NCBI RefSeq assembly: GCF_000337555.1
Contig: NZ_AOIO01000003.1
Span: 133,132-197,131 of the forward strand
DNA from: Natrialba asiatica DSM 12278
GTDB taxonomy: Archaea > Halobacteriota > Halobacteria > Halobacteriales > Natrialbaceae
Direction of reading: 5' to 3'
Length of the DNA: 64,000 bases
A program made the position numbers and the translations under genes. The notes below the pieces were generated by a model. The model worked only from the letters and a program-made list of their open reading frames with translations, made no database searches and was not told the origin of the DNA. Below are positions 44,344 through 54,024 of this stretch, in pieces (the stretch's first letter is position 1; each line of letters begins with the position of its first letter).

Positions 44344-45186
44344 TCAGCGAGCGCCGGGTCGACGGTCCCACAGCGCTTCCGCCGTACGGAGGGCGGACAC
44401 CGTTTCCGCGACATCGTGAACGCGAACGATATCCGCGCCGCGTTCCGCGGCGACGAGGTGAGCAGCGAGACTCGGCGCAATCCGTTCCTGTGGCGGCTGC
44501 TCGACGATTTCGTTCGTGAACGACTTGCGTGACGCGCCAACGAGAACCGGATAGCCGAGCGCGCTGAACTCGTCGGTTCGAGCGATGAGTTCGAGATCGT
44601 CGCCCGGGCCCGTCGCGAATCCGACCCCGGGATCGAGAACCAGCTGATCGTCGGCAACACCCGCGCTTCGAGCTCGTTCGACGCGTTCCTCCAGACGCTC
44701 GCAAACCGCAGCAACGATATCGTCGGCGGCTGGGGTGAACTCGGGCTCGACGGGGATATTGACCGCATCCATGAGAACGACCGTACAATCTCGGGACGCG
44801 ACGAGCGATCGCATCTCGGGATCGTCGAGTCCGTTCTGGTCGTTGATGATGTCGGCACCGGCGTCGAGGGCCGCCTCGGCGACCGCCGGTTTGTACGTAT
44901 CGACGGAGATCGTCGCCTCGATATCGGGATCGTCGACAATCCGCTCGACGACGGGAGCGACGCGCGAGAGTTCCTCGTCAATCGAAACGGGATCGGCACC
45001 AGGACGAGTGCTTTCGCCACCGATGTCGATGATAGCCGCTCCCGCTTCGTCGATTTCTCGGGCGCGTGCGATCGCGTCCGAAACCGCAGTGTAGCTGCCT
45101 CCATCGGAGAACGAATCCGGCGTTACGTTCAGAATACCCATCACCTGCGTTTTGGGCGTCCGACCCACTGCCTGCGTCGAAGTCAT
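44344..45186 (-). CDS. folP: Dihydropteroate synthase
   Basis: The protein has 280 residues and joins pterin pyrophosphate with p-aminobenzoate in folate biosynthesis. The family signatures are complete: GILNVTPDSFSDGG at 17-30, IIDIGGESTRPGADPVS near 54-70 and the following SVDTYKP, DINDQNG-type segment and KSFTNEIV. A final part reads VHDVAETVSALR. It lies alone between the exporter and pectate lyase genes. Haloarchaea differ in how they carry folP (separate or fused to folC); here it is a separate gene of normal length. Confidence 0.93.
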   Translation of the reverse strand: MTSTQAVGRTPKTQVMGILNVTPDSFSDGGSYTAVSDAIARAREIDEAGAAIIDIGGESTRPGADPVSIDEELSRVAPVVERIVDDPDIEATISVDTYKPAVAEAALDAGADIINDQNGLDDPEMRSLVASRDCTVVLMDAVNIPVEPEFTPAADDIVAAVCERLEERVERARSAGVADDQLVLDPGVGFATGPGDDLELIARTDEFSALGYPVLVGASRKSFTNEIVEQPPQERIAPSLAAHLVAAERGADIVRVHDVAETVSALRTAEALWDRRPGAR

Positions 45187-45666
45187 GTCGATACTGTCCC
45201 TCGATGATTGACGAGGATAAGTGCGATGGATTCGCTCGCATCCGTCAAGGTAACGACCATATTGTCAGCTCTGTATTCATATCATTGGTAGTATTATTAT
45301 TGGGAAACGCGTTCAACCGACGGATCACTCGTGGCATTCCCCTCCTTCTCCAGTACGAGTTCAGTTGTCGGGGACCGCTTGCGCCGTGTGTCGGTCGTCG
45401 CTTCGCTGCGACGATCCGTCCCGTCACAGGCGATCGCTTCGAGAGCAGCGGCGTGAACTCGTCTCTATCTCGGCGTAGATACCGGTTGTCGAAAACGGTC
45501 TCGGTTCGGGATGACGAGTGACTTCGGTGTTCACAGTATACGAGAGGCGAAACGAATGGCCATATTCTCACCGGTGTGTCTTCTATACAAAATATATAAA
45601 TAACGTAAATATATCACTTTCAATGGAACGGAAACTATGAAGTTCGAGATTGTATTGCGATAATCC
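45187..45666. other. Intergenic region upstream of the pectate lyase
   Basis: About 480 nt with no gene. The right end is very AT-rich (TATA-like AATATATAAATA near 45592-45603 and AAATATATCAC near 45608-45618), forming the promoter of the pectate lyase gene, about 50-75 nt before its ATG. A small hairpin CGTCGC/GCGACG lies at 45396-45412. Confidence 0.5.
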
Positions 45667-47415
45667 ATGGCATCGGAAGACCGCCATCCCGAGAAGTCAG
45701 CCCGAAGTACCGTCTCGCGGCGTGGATACCTCCGCCTGGGTGCCGTTGCGACCGTTGGTGTCGGGACGCTCACAGCGGTAGACGAGTATACCCGGTCCGC
45801 TGGCGCGGTTTCGACGGCCGATCCATCACCAGCCGACTCGGAAATCGGCGGTGGGGCGGAGTACTCCACCGATGTTACCGAAAACGATGCGACGACGACG
45901 GTCAACACCGACTCCGGACTGAAAACCGCGTTGCAGAACGCGAGTTCAGGCGATGTGGTCTGGGTCGACAGCGGTGCGACCATCGATATGACCGGAGAAT
46001 CGAACATCGAGATTCCCTCGGGCGTGACCCTGGCGAGCGGGCGCGGAATCGACGGCTCACAGGGTGCGCTCTTGCACGTCGATAGCGGCATGAACGGCGA
46101 ATCGCTGTTCCGGAGTTCCTACGAGACCGGCGTTCGCGTCACGGGGATACAACTTCGCGGCCCGTTCCCCGGGGGGTACTTCGATCCGCCGGAAGATTCG
46201 GACGAACCGGGGTACACCGAGAAAGAGTCGGCCGGAATCTTCGTGTACAACACCGAATCGAGCAGGACCGTCGAGATCGACAACTGCCACCTCTGGGGGT
46301 GGACGAGCGGTGCGGTTCGTCTCGGGGCAAACGCAAACGGCGGCACGAGTTGCCCGACCGGGACGCACGTCCACCACTGTTCGATTCACACGAACGCGAT
46401 GGAACACCTCGGGTACGGTGTGGATCTGCTGAACGGCGACGAACACCTGATCGAGTACTGTTACTTCGACCTCAATCGCCACTGTATCGACGGCTTTGGG
46501 AACCCGGAAAACGGCTACGAGGCGCGATACAACATCGTCGATGATCGGACGGTGAGTCACGCCTTCGACATGCACAACTGGGCGAAGAATCGCGGCGACC
46601 GCGATGTGGCGGGGAGCACGATTCACATTCACCACAACACGTTCCGGTACGCGAACGAAGTGGAGGGCGAGCCGGACGAGTATCGCGATGGCGGCCCGCA
46701 GGAGTACATCAAGATACGAGAAGCGCCCGACGATCGGTGCGATATCGACAACAACTGGTTCCAACGCAAGGAGAAACCGCCGGCCGGAACCACCGGCGGC
46801 GATCAGTACGCGTACACCCAGACGGGCGTCTCCTCGTGGACGAACACGTACGAATCGAACAACGCGTTCGGTCCCGAGGAACCGGCCGCGGACATCGGCG
46901 CGCCGCGTACCGGGGACGGCGGTGGAGGTGGGACTCCGAACTTCGAGTACAACGGCGACGTGACCGCGATCAACGCGTCAGTTGACTCGCACAACAAACA
47001 GTCCGGGCTGCAACTCAGCGTCACGAACAACTTCGACTCGAAACTGAACATCACCGACGTGACGATCGAGCCGGCGAACGCAGCCATCGATGAACTCTCG
47101 GATCACTCGATGGAAGAGGGAACGTGGCAAAGCGAACTGTACGTCGACGCCGACATCCAGGACAGCGCCGCCGATATCAACAACGGCCTCTCGCTGCCTG
47201 GATCGATCGACCTGCGAAACGACGGTCACGACGACAGCGACCGCCGGTGGGCCGTGTTCTCGCCGGGATCGACGGGCGAACTGTTTCTCTACCAGTTCGA
47301 AGACGACGGTTCCGCCGTAGACATGGTCGGTGAAACCGTCGCGTTGACGATCGACTACTACCTGGACGACGGGAACTCCACAACCGGTTCGAAGACGCTT
47401 TCGCTCTCCCTCTGA
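45667..47415 (+). CDS. Pectate lyase (polysaccharide lyase family 1), Tat-exported
   Basis: This 582-residue secreted enzyme starts with a Tat signal (SRRGYLRLG near 17-26) and an Ala-rich stretch. The right-handed parallel beta-helix starts around residue 85. Typical PL1 features are WVDSGATIDMTGESN, DNCHLWGWTSGAVRL, CHIDGFG-type turns, the AFDMHNWAKNRGD segment and IHHNTFRYANEV. A Gly-rich linker near 415 precedes a C-terminal domain of about 160 residues with a carbohydrate-binding-like beta composition. It cleaves polygalacturonate by beta-elimination. It leads a region with a TRAP importer and uronate-type enzymes, so pectin use is likely. Confidence 0.88.
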   Translation: MASEDRHPEKSARSTVSRRGYLRLGAVATVGVGTLTAVDEYTRSAGAVSTADPSPADSEIGGGAEYSTDVTENDATTTVNTDSGLKTALQNASSGDVVWVDSGATIDMTGESNIEIPSGVTLASGRGIDGSQGALLHVDSGMNGESLFRSSYETGVRVTGIQLRGPFPGGYFDPPEDSDEPGYTEKESAGIFVYNTESSRTVEIDNCHLWGWTSGAVRLGANANGGTSCPTGTHVHHCSIHTNAMEHLGYGVDLLNGDEHLIEYCYFDLNRHCIDGFGNPENGYEARYNIVDDRTVSHAFDMHNWAKNRGDRDVAGSTIHIHHNTFRYANEVEGEPDEYRDGGPQEYIKIREAPDDRCDIDNNWFQRKEKPPAGTTGGDQYAYTQTGVSSWTNTYESNNAFGPEEPAADIGAPRTGDGGGGGTPNFEYNGDVTAINASVDSHNKQSGLQLSVTNNFDSKLNITDVTIEPANAAIDELSDHSMEEGTWQSELYVDADIQDSAADINNGLSLPGSIDLRNDGHDDSDRRWAVFSPGSTGELFLYQFEDDGSAVDMVGETVALTIDYYLDDGNSTTGSKTLSLSL

Positions 47416-47545
47416 GCCGGGCCACAACGGCTCCTGCGTTTCCACCCGATTCACGGGAGGAGGTCCCGGTAGTTTCCTCGGCCCGGCGATGACTCATACG
47501 GCAACTGGCAGTCAGTTCCGGCACACCCGCACCCCGCCCTGGATT

Positions 47546-47563
47546 GTGCCGGGAAATCGGCAC
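47546..47563. terminator. Hairpin between convergent genes
   Basis: GTGCCG (47546-47551) pairs with CGGCAC (47558-47563) around the loop GGAAAT, between the pectate lyase and isomerase-like genes. A terminator is plausible. Confidence 0.35.
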
Positions 47564-47574
47564 GGCAGACCGTA

Positions 47575-48327
47575 TCAGGGACGCAGCGATTCGAGCACCT
47601 CCGCACCGCGTTCGAGCGAGGCGGTGGGATCCGCGGGAGCGTCGTGTTCGTAGATTATCCATTCGGCCCCAGCGTCGCGGGCGGCCGTCACGCACGCTTC
47701 GAGGTCGACCTCCCCCTCGCCGAGTTCGACCGGCCGTCCGTCGGCAACGTCCTTGATATGAACGAGCGGAACGCGCCCCTCGAGTTGCTCGAGCAACACG
47801 ACCGGGTCGTGCCCCGCGGCGACCGCCCACCCCACGTCGAGTTCGATCGAGAGCGACTCGTCGGTGTCCTCGATCAAGCGTTCGAAGGCGCTTCGACCGT
47901 CGTCCGCGCGACCCTGCCCCTCGACCGTGACGAACTCGTGATCGTGATTGTGGTAGCCGAGTTCGAAGTCGCATTGTTCGAGCCGGTCGGCGAGCGTTTC
48001 GAGTCGGATCCCGGTCTCTCGAACCGCGTCCGCCGTCGAGAAGTTTTCCGCGTCCAGATACGGCACGGTGAGTCGCTCGCTCCCGAGCGCCGCGTAGTCC
48101 GAGACGACGGCGTCGAGGTCGCTCTCGAGCGACTCGATGCTGGCGTGAGCCCCGGCGGCGGTCAGTCCGACTTCCTCGAGGACCGCCGCCGTCGTTTCCG
48201 GTGAGGTTTCGTCCAAGCCGGCGAACTCGACGCCGTCGAAGCTCGTTTCACCGACGCGGCGCAACATCGACGGAAGCGGTTCGTCGAGTTCACGGAGCGT
48301 GTACAGCTGAATTGCAGTTTTGACCAT
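47575..48327 (-). CDS. Sugar phosphate isomerase/epimerase-like TIM-barrel protein
   Basis: This 250-residue protein of the AP-endonuclease-2/xylose-isomerase-like fold begins with QLYTLRELDEPL and shows the metal-site motifs VEFAGLDE, LGYHNHDHEFV, the IELDVGWAVAAGHDP segment and VHIKDVADGRPVELGEGEVD. The N-terminal Met chosen (48327) starts directly at the conserved part; the frame continues upstream without a domain. It may isomerise a ketose or act on keto-deoxy sugars. The gene converges with the pectate lyase gene. Confidence 0.85.
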   Translation of the reverse strand: MVKTAIQLYTLRELDEPLPSMLRRVGETSFDGVEFAGLDETSPETTAAVLEEVGLTAAGAHASIESLESDLDAVVSDYAALGSERLTVPYLDAENFSTADAVRETGIRLETLADRLEQCDFELGYHNHDHEFVTVEGQGRADDGRSAFERLIEDTDESLSIELDVGWAVAAGHDPVVLLEQLEGRVPLVHIKDVADGRPVELGEGEVDLEACVTAARDAGAEWIIYEHDAPADPTASLERGAEVLESLRP

Positions 48328-48502
48328 GGATCGTCTAATACGACAACGGTGATGAAAGTCGTTTCGTTCGGAACGACCGGTTTCCGATCGGCAGCTCGGT
48401 CCGGGAGCGAGATCGGCGTCTCGCACGGGTGACGTCAACGGTTCGGTGCCGGAAAGTACACCCGAGAAGGGTGGGAAGACGCGCGAAAAATACCGGAGAC
48501 CG

Positions 48503-49804
48503 CTACCCCATCACGGTATAGGGGACGTACGTGACGAGTTCAGGAACGAAGATCAGGATGACGAGCGCCAGCAGGATCGGGATGTAGAACGGGATCACGG
48601 AGCGGATGACCTGTTCGAGGGAAGCGTCGGTCACTTTCTCGAGGACGAACAGGAGTGCACCGAACGGCGGGGTGAGCGTGCCGACCATCAGCGCGAGGAT
48701 CATGACGATGCCGAAGTGGACGGGATCGATTCCGACGAGGTCGACGATGGGGATCAGAATCGGTGTCAGGATCGTAATCGACGCGGTGACGCTCATGAAC
48801 GTGCCGATGATGAGAAACATGAGGACGAACAGGACGAGGATCAGCGTCGGATTCTCGGTCAGTGCGGTGATCTCTTCGGCCATCAGCGTCGGGAGGCCGA
48901 GTTGCAAGGCGACGAGTCCGTAGACGGTTGCGGAGGCGATGATGAACGTCAGCGAGAAGGTTTCGACGGTTGCGTCCGAGATTTCGTCGACGAGGTTGCC
49001 GACGTTCAGCTGTCCGGAGAGGAAGCCGTAGGCGATAACGTACACGACGGCGACCGCGCCGGCCTCCGTCGCGGTAAACCAGCCGCCGAGGAGGCCGCCG
49101 ATAATGATAACGGGGATGAAGAGCGCGATGACGGAAGATTTGAGCGTTCGAACGAGATAGCGGAGGCTGAACGGCTCACCGCTGTCGTAGCCGCGTTTGC
49201 GGACGATGAGGAAGACGAACGCGAGCAGCATGAGTCCGAGGAGGATGCCGGGGAGGATGCCGCCGAGGAATAACTGGCCGATCGATTCCTCCGCGAGGAC
49301 GGCATAGAGGATGACCGGAACGCTCGGCGGGATGATCGGTCCGATAAGCGCCGAGGAGCCCGTGACGCCGAGCGAGATGTCCCGTTCGTAGCCGTAGTCG
49401 CGCATCGCGCTGTACTCGACGCGGCCGAGACCGGCTGCGTCCGCCAGTGCGAGCCCGGACATCCCCGAAAAGAGGATGCTCGCGACGACGTTTACGTACG
49501 CGATTCCGCCGCGGAACTGTCGAACCGCAGCGTTTGCGACGTCGAAGATATCTCTGGTCATGCCGGTTGCGTTCATCAGCCGCCCGAGCAACACGTAAAA
49601 CGGGATCGCAAGCAGGACGAAACTGTTGACGCCGTTGAAGAGGCGGCTGTTGATCAATCCCGGGTCGAATCCGGTTCCGACGCCGGGGACGAGCATGACG
49701 ACGATGCTCGTCGAGAGCATCGCGATGGCAACCGGAACGCCGAGGCCGTACAGGAGAAACAGCGGTCCCAGAAACAAGATTGCGAGGAGCAGAAGTTCGT
49801 TCAT
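48503..49804 (-). CDS. dctM: TRAP transporter large permease (DctM)
   Basis: The 433-residue protein has 11-13 helices and the TRAP-DctM pattern: FLGPLFLLYGLGVPVAIAM at the start, LFSGMSGLALADAAGLGRVE, LIGPIIPPSVPVILYAV (the conserved IPPS region), TATEAGAVAVVYV and a final LMVGTLTPPFGALLFVL. It lies next to a DctQ gene with a 4-nt overlap; the longer upstream frame belongs to that gene. Together with DctP and DctQ it imports an organic acid or sugar acid with sodium. The uronate-type genes nearby suggest hexuronates. Confidence 0.94.
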   Translation of the reverse strand: MNELLLLAILFLGPLFLLYGLGVPVAIAMLSTSIVVMLVPGVGTGFDPGLINSRLFNGVNSFVLLAIPFYVLLGRLMNATGMTRDIFDVANAAVRQFRGGIAYVNVVASILFSGMSGLALADAAGLGRVEYSAMRDYGYERDISLGVTGSSALIGPIIPPSVPVILYAVLAEESIGQLFLGGILPGILLGLMLLAFVFLIVRKRGYDSGEPFSLRYLVRTLKSSVIALFIPVIIIGGLLGGWFTATEAGAVAVVYVIAYGFLSGQLNVGNLVDEISDATVETFSLTFIIASATVYGLVALQLGLPTLMAEEITALTENPTLILVLFVLMFLIIGTFMSVTASITILTPILIPIVDLVGIDPVHFGIVMILALMVGTLTPPFGALLFVLEKVTDASLEQVIRSVIPFYIPILLALVILIFVPELVTYVPYTVMG

Positions 49805-50349
49805 TCCGATCGGACCTCCCGAAGGCGCTTCCAGAGGGTCGTCCCGCGGACCTCGTCGCTGACGAGGTGCCACAGTTTGATCGACTCGTTGACGAGCATC
49901 AGTCCGAGGCCGCCGGCGATCAGCAGGAACATCATACCGAGCGTTGCCCACGAGAGGCCGACGATTTGGGTATCCAGGTTGCTGATCCCGCCGAGGACGA
50001 GGTGGTAGACGACGACCGCGAGCGTCGACACGACGACGAGGAGGACGAACACGTCGACGGCGTACTTGACCCGCGGATACCGCTTCCCGACGCGATCGAG
50101 CAGGAACTCCAGTTTGATGTTTTCGTTGTTGCGAGAGGCGATCGCCGCGCCGAAGTACGTCCCGACGATCAACGCGAACCGGCCGACCGGTTCCGTCCAG
50201 TACCAATCCAGTGGCAGGTCAAGGAGGCGAATCGCGACCTGCAACGTCGCCATGAGGATGGTCGTCGCGAAGATGAGTCCACCCGCGTAGAGAACGAGTG
50301 TATCGTACAGCGTATCCTGTTTCAACCCGAGTCGCTGATCGATCTCCAT
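49801..50349 (-). CDS. dctQ: TRAP transporter small permease (DctQ)
   Basis: A 182-residue protein with four helices: about 14-34, 50-66, 82-108 and 128-152. The LPLDWYWTEPVGRFALIVGTY segment and the charged loop SRNNENIKLEFLLDRV match the DctQ family. It precedes dctM in the same direction with an overlap of 4 nt, and follows the dctP gene by 140 nt. Confidence 0.93.
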   Translation of the reverse strand: MEIDQRLGLKQDTLYDTLVLYAGGLIFATTILMATLQVAIRLLDLPLDWYWTEPVGRFALIVGTYFGAAIASRNNENIKLEFLLDRVGKRYPRVKYAVDVFVLLVVVSTLAVVVYHLVLGGISNLDTQIVGLSWATLGMMFLLIAGGLGLMLVNESIKLWHLVSDEVRGTTLWKRLREVRSE

Positions 50350-50489
50350 ACACTACGTGTTACCATACCATAGATTATGAAAGTACGGGGTCACGTCACG
50401 CACTGTATTGCCGGTCGAACCAGTGGCCGAGGCGCGGTTGCGGCGGTGGGAGGAGAGCCGCCACCGGATCTCTCACGGGAACCGAACCG

Positions 50490-51506
50490 TCAGATCTGCC
50501 GCCAATCATCCCACTCGCCGGCCCAATCGCCGAACATCTCCTCGACGACGGGCTCGGCGGCGTTCCGGAACGCATCCTGATCGACGTCCTCGACGATTTC
50601 CATGCCGGCGTCCTCGAGTTCCTGAAACAGGGTCTCCTCGTTTTCCCGCGCGTCGGCGGAAATCTGCTGTGTCGCCTCCACCGACGCCTCGTCGACGAGT
50701 TCTCGATGCGCGTCGTCGAGCCCCTGGTAGAACTCGTCGTTCATGTACAGGGCACCGACCTGGACGTGGTGGCCGGTGAGGCTGAGGTAGTCCTGGACCT
50801 CCTGGAGGTTGAACGAGTGGATCTGCGGAACGTCGCCCTCGGAGGCCTCGACGACGCCGGTCTGGAGGCCGCTGTACAGTTCGTCCAGCGAGACCGGCGT
50901 CGGGTTGGCACCGATTTCGCTCCAGATGTCGACCCACTCGTCGATTTCGGGGAGTCGCAACTCGATGCCGTCGACATCGCTCGGCTCGCGAACCGGCTCG
51001 TTCGACGTGAAGTGTCTGAGACCGCGGTAGATCCACTCGCCCATCATAAACTGGTTGCCGTCCGAGCGCATCTCCTCGTGAGCGGGTTGGAAGTCTTCGT
51101 GTTCGGTCACCCGCGTCAGATGCTCGTAATCCTCGAAGACGACGGGGATGTTAACGAACGAGTAGTCCTCGGCGTACATCATGTACGGCCACCGCGAGTC
51201 GGCGTGGGCCTCGACCGTCCCCTCCCGACAGAGGTCGGAAATTTCCTCCTCGCCGCCGTAGGCTCCGCCCTCGGAGACGGTAACTTCGAGTTCGTCGTCG
51301 CTTTCCTCCTCGACGATCGACTTGAACTCCTCGGCCGCGTCGACGACGACGTGACCGGGTTCGTAGGTGCTCGCGATCGTGATCTCGTTGCCCCCGCTGC
51401 CGCCGCCCAGACAGCCCGCGACCGCCGTCAGACCGACGCCGCTCGCGCTCACAGCAGCCTGTTTGAGGACGGTCCGCCTACTATGGTAATCACTCCCATG
51501 AGCCAT
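50490..51506 (-). CDS. dctP: TRAP transporter substrate-binding protein (DctP), lipoprotein with Tat signal
   Basis: The 338-residue receptor starts with a Tat motif (HSRRTVLKQAA) and a lipobox TAVAGC, so it is exported and lipid anchored. The body is the TRAP DctP fold: EPGHVVVDAAEEFKSIVEEE, then SVRDWD-like segments, RLPEIDEWVDIWSEIGANPTPVSLDELYSGL split over the conserved ligand-binding arginine, and DEFYQGLDDAHRELVDEA near the end. ATG 51506 is chosen because the upstream open frame lacks a signal peptide. It is the first gene of the dctPQM unit and is divergent from the hydroxyacid dehydrogenase gene. Confidence 0.93.
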   Translation of the reverse strand: MAHGSDYHSRRTVLKQAAVSASGVGLTAVAGCLGGGSGGNEITIASTYEPGHVVVDAAEEFKSIVEEESDDELEVTVSEGGAYGGEEEISDLCREGTVEAHADSRWPYMMYAEDYSFVNIPVVFEDYEHLTRVTEHEDFQPAHEEMRSDGNQFMMGEWIYRGLRHFTSNEPVREPSDVDGIELRLPEIDEWVDIWSEIGANPTPVSLDELYSGLQTGVVEASEGDVPQIHSFNLQEVQDYLSLTGHHVQVGALYMNDEFYQGLDDAHRELVDEASVEATQQISADARENEETLFQELEDAGMEIVEDVDQDAFRNAAEPVVEEMFGDWAGEWDDWRQI

Positions 51507-51814
51507 ACGTAGGTGGTCACGATCGGTCGTGTTAATACTTTGGTTGCTTCTCACGAGCGGCGACCAAGGGCGTCGAAAACCGTTTGTACCGGTCTCGTCG
51601 TACCAGTTCCTACGGATCACGCACTGGTCGTCGTCGCGGCCGAGTACGACTGCAAGCACGTCTTCATCGCGGGTGACAAGCGATCGCCGACCGGCAAGGC
51701 ACTCTTCGGTGACGAGGCACAGTCCGTCCTCCTGCACTTCGACGGCCCGGTGACGGCGCTCATCGGCTACTCCCCGCCGGCAGGTTTTTGCTGACCGGGA
51801 TCACAGCACACCGT
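51507..51814. other. Divergent intergenic region
   Basis: About 308 nt between dctP and the hydroxyacid dehydrogenase gene. No gene is convincing; it must hold both promoters. Confidence 0.5.
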
Positions 51815-52780
51815 ATGGCTGAGACAGCGACCGCCCTCGTGATGCACGAAGCCCCACACCAGGGATCCGTCGACGAACTCGCGGCCGCGGTCCGCGATCG
51901 AAATTCGGAGATTCCGCTCACGAAGGCCTACAGTTACGAGGACTCGAAACGAGCGCTGCAGGACGAAGGCACGGAAATCGTCATCACGCGGGCGCTTCCC
52001 GACGAACTCCTCGCGGAGGCACCCGCAGTGCGCTGGATCCAGGCGCTTAGCGCCGGCGTCGATCACTACGACATCGAACGGCTCCGCGACCGGGGCATTC
52101 GCCTGACGAACGCCTCCGGCGTCCACGCAAACCCCGCCGCGGAGCAAGTTCTCGGGTACATGCTGCAGTTCGAGCGAAATCTCCGGCGGGGCTTCCGTCA
52201 ACAGACACGACGGGAGTGGCGCCACTTCGGCGGCGGCGAACTCGCCGATGGAACGCTCGGCGTCATCGGCGTCGGCGAAATCGGCGGGCGCATCGCTGAA
52301 CTCGGGTCGGCGTTCGAGATGACGACGCTCGGCCTCCGGCAGTCACCGGATCGCGGTCACGACGCTATCGACGAGATGTTCGGGCCGGACGAGTTGCACG
52401 CGCTCCTCGCACGCTCCGATTACGTGGCGCTGGCCTGCCCGCTCACCGACGGGACCCACGGCTTACTGAGCGCTCGCGAGTTCGAGTCGATGCCCCAGCA
52501 CGGCGTGGTGCTAAACGTGGCCCGAGGCGAGATCATCGACGAACCGGCGCTCATCGCCGCGCTCCAGAAGGGGACGATCGGCGGTGCGGCACTCGACGTG
52601 CAGCGCCGGGAGCCGTTACCGGCAGACTCGCCGCTGTGGGATCTCTCGAACGTCATCATCACGCCGCACATGGCGGGGTCGACGCCGAACTATCTCGACC
52701 GCTGTGCGGATATCTTTGTGTCGAACTACGACCGGTACGTGCGTGGCGAGACCGACGAGTTCGAAAACCAAATCGTCTGA
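51815..52780 (+). CDS. D-2-hydroxyacid dehydrogenase
   Basis: The enzyme has 321 residues and belongs to the NAD-binding D-isomer-specific 2-hydroxyacid dehydrogenases. Motifs are GVGEIGGRIAELG for the cofactor, LNVARGEIIDEPALIAALQK with the catalytic Arg, RREPLPADSPLWDL with the Glu, and ITPHMAG with the catalytic His. ATG 51815 is taken because the conserved part begins there. It probably reduces or oxidises a sugar-derived 2-oxo acid. The neighbours (TRAP receptor, mannonate-dehydratase-like) suggest hexuronate metabolism. Confidence 0.9.
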   Translation: MAETATALVMHEAPHQGSVDELAAAVRDRNSEIPLTKAYSYEDSKRALQDEGTEIVITRALPDELLAEAPAVRWIQALSAGVDHYDIERLRDRGIRLTNASGVHANPAAEQVLGYMLQFERNLRRGFRQQTRREWRHFGGGELADGTLGVIGVGEIGGRIAELGSAFEMTTLGLRQSPDRGHDAIDEMFGPDELHALLARSDYVALACPLTDGTHGLLSAREFESMPQHGVVLNVARGEIIDEPALIAALQKGTIGGAALDVQRREPLPADSPLWDLSNVIITPHMAGSTPNYLDRCADIFVSNYDRYVRGETDEFENQIV

Positions 52781-52820
52781 GGACCGGCGCTCATCGGTCG
52801 GTCGTCGATCCGCAAGTCGC

Positions 52821-53891
52821 TTAGTCGGATCGAAGACACCGGTTGAGGCCGTTGAGGTACCCGACCGCTTGGGCGCGGCCTCGGTGGCCCCAGTCGGTGT
52901 CGCCGACCACATCGGGAACGTGGTCCGGAACGACGACGCCGCTGAAGCCGACGTCGTGGAGCGTCTGCATGACCGCTCGTTCGTCGAAATTGCTGTTCTC
53001 GTCGTCCAGGAACGTCTCTTTGAACGACGGCCAGGTTCCGACGACATCGCGGAAGTGGACAAAGACGATGTCGTCACGCTCGCCGAAGGTTCGGACGACC
53101 TCGTCGACAGCGACATCGGGCATCTCCGAAAAACACCCCAAACACAGCTTCAGGCCGTGGTTGTCGCTCGGAACGGCGTCCATCGCGCGCTCGAACGCCG
53201 ACACGTCGCGAAAGAGCCGCGGAATCCCGCCCAGCTGTTCGACCGTCGGCGGGTCGGCCGGGTGTAACGCCATCGTGACGCCGGCCTCCTCGGCTACCGG
53301 GAGGACTTCCGCGAGGAACCGTTCGTAATGCTCCCAGAGTTCGGCTTCGGTGAACTCCCGCTCGAGGTTCTCGACGGGTTCGTACGGATCGTCGAGCGAC
53401 TCGATATCGAACTCGCTCGAGGCCGCACCGCCGCGAACGGGCGTCGACTCGGACGTGCGCATCGGAACGACGCCGCGAGGGTTCCACTGGTAGCCGAGGA
53501 TCGGCACGTCGGCCTCGCCGAGATTCCGAACGAGTTCCGTAATCGTCTCGAGTTGGTCGTCCCTCCCCGCTTTGCCGAGCATAATCTTCCCGTAGACGTT
53601 GTAGTTCAGCGATTGGATGCCCATGAACCGAAGGCCGTGTTCGGCGGCTCGCTCGCGCGCCTCGACGAGTTCCGAGACAGACGGGACGACGCCCTCGTCG
53701 ATCGTGATCGTCGTCTCGTCGTCCGAGCCCTCGTCGGTGAAGATGTCGCCGCGGGGCAGCCGGTGGTCGACGAAGACGTCGTCGACGCCGATCTGTTTGC
53801 AGTACGCGAGCCGGTCGTCCGCGAGCGTCCGCGTCCGCACGCCGACGCGCATCGGCAGGTCGGCCGTCGTCGCAGGAGTGGGTCGTGTCAT
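52821..53891 (-). CDS. Mannonate dehydratase-like TIM-barrel enzyme (UxuA type)
   Basis: The 356-residue protein has the UxuA pattern: a short N-terminal TIM-barrel part, LGYQWNPRG near 156, the metal-site region TMALHPADPP, LKLCLGCFSEM (Cys ligand), FVHFRDVVG (His ligand) and VVPDHVPDVVGD (Asp/His). UxuA removes water from D-mannonate to give KDG in the glucuronate route. Some residues differ from bacterial UxuA, so a related aldonate is possible. The start is clear. It is transcribed alone after a 133-nt gap from the Ldh2-type gene. Confidence 0.85.
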   Translation of the reverse strand: MTRPTPATTADLPMRVGVRTRTLADDRLAYCKQIGVDDVFVDHRLPRGDIFTDEGSDDETTITIDEGVVPSVSELVEARERAAEHGLRFMGIQSLNYNVYGKIMLGKAGRDDQLETITELVRNLGEADVPILGYQWNPRGVVPMRTSESTPVRGGAASSEFDIESLDDPYEPVENLEREFTEAELWEHYERFLAEVLPVAEEAGVTMALHPADPPTVEQLGGIPRLFRDVSAFERAMDAVPSDNHGLKLCLGCFSEMPDVAVDEVVRTFGERDDIVFVHFRDVVGTWPSFKETFLDDENSNFDERAVMQTLHDVGFSGVVVPDHVPDVVGDTDWGHRGRAQAVGYLNGLNRCLRSD

Positions 53892-54024
53892 CTACGGTGA
53901 ACTCGTCCTCGTATCGGACCAAATAGCTTCCGACGAGTCGCAATCGACCTCGACAGCGGTACTCGCGTCGATGGCACGGCTCCAGGTGCCCGGCGCTGAC
54001 GATTACGTCCGGTCGCCGCCCGCA

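Noticed and set aside
51513-51794. 93-codon frame between dctP and the hydroxyacid dehydrogenase
   Set aside because: It has no domain and overlaps the divergent promoters.
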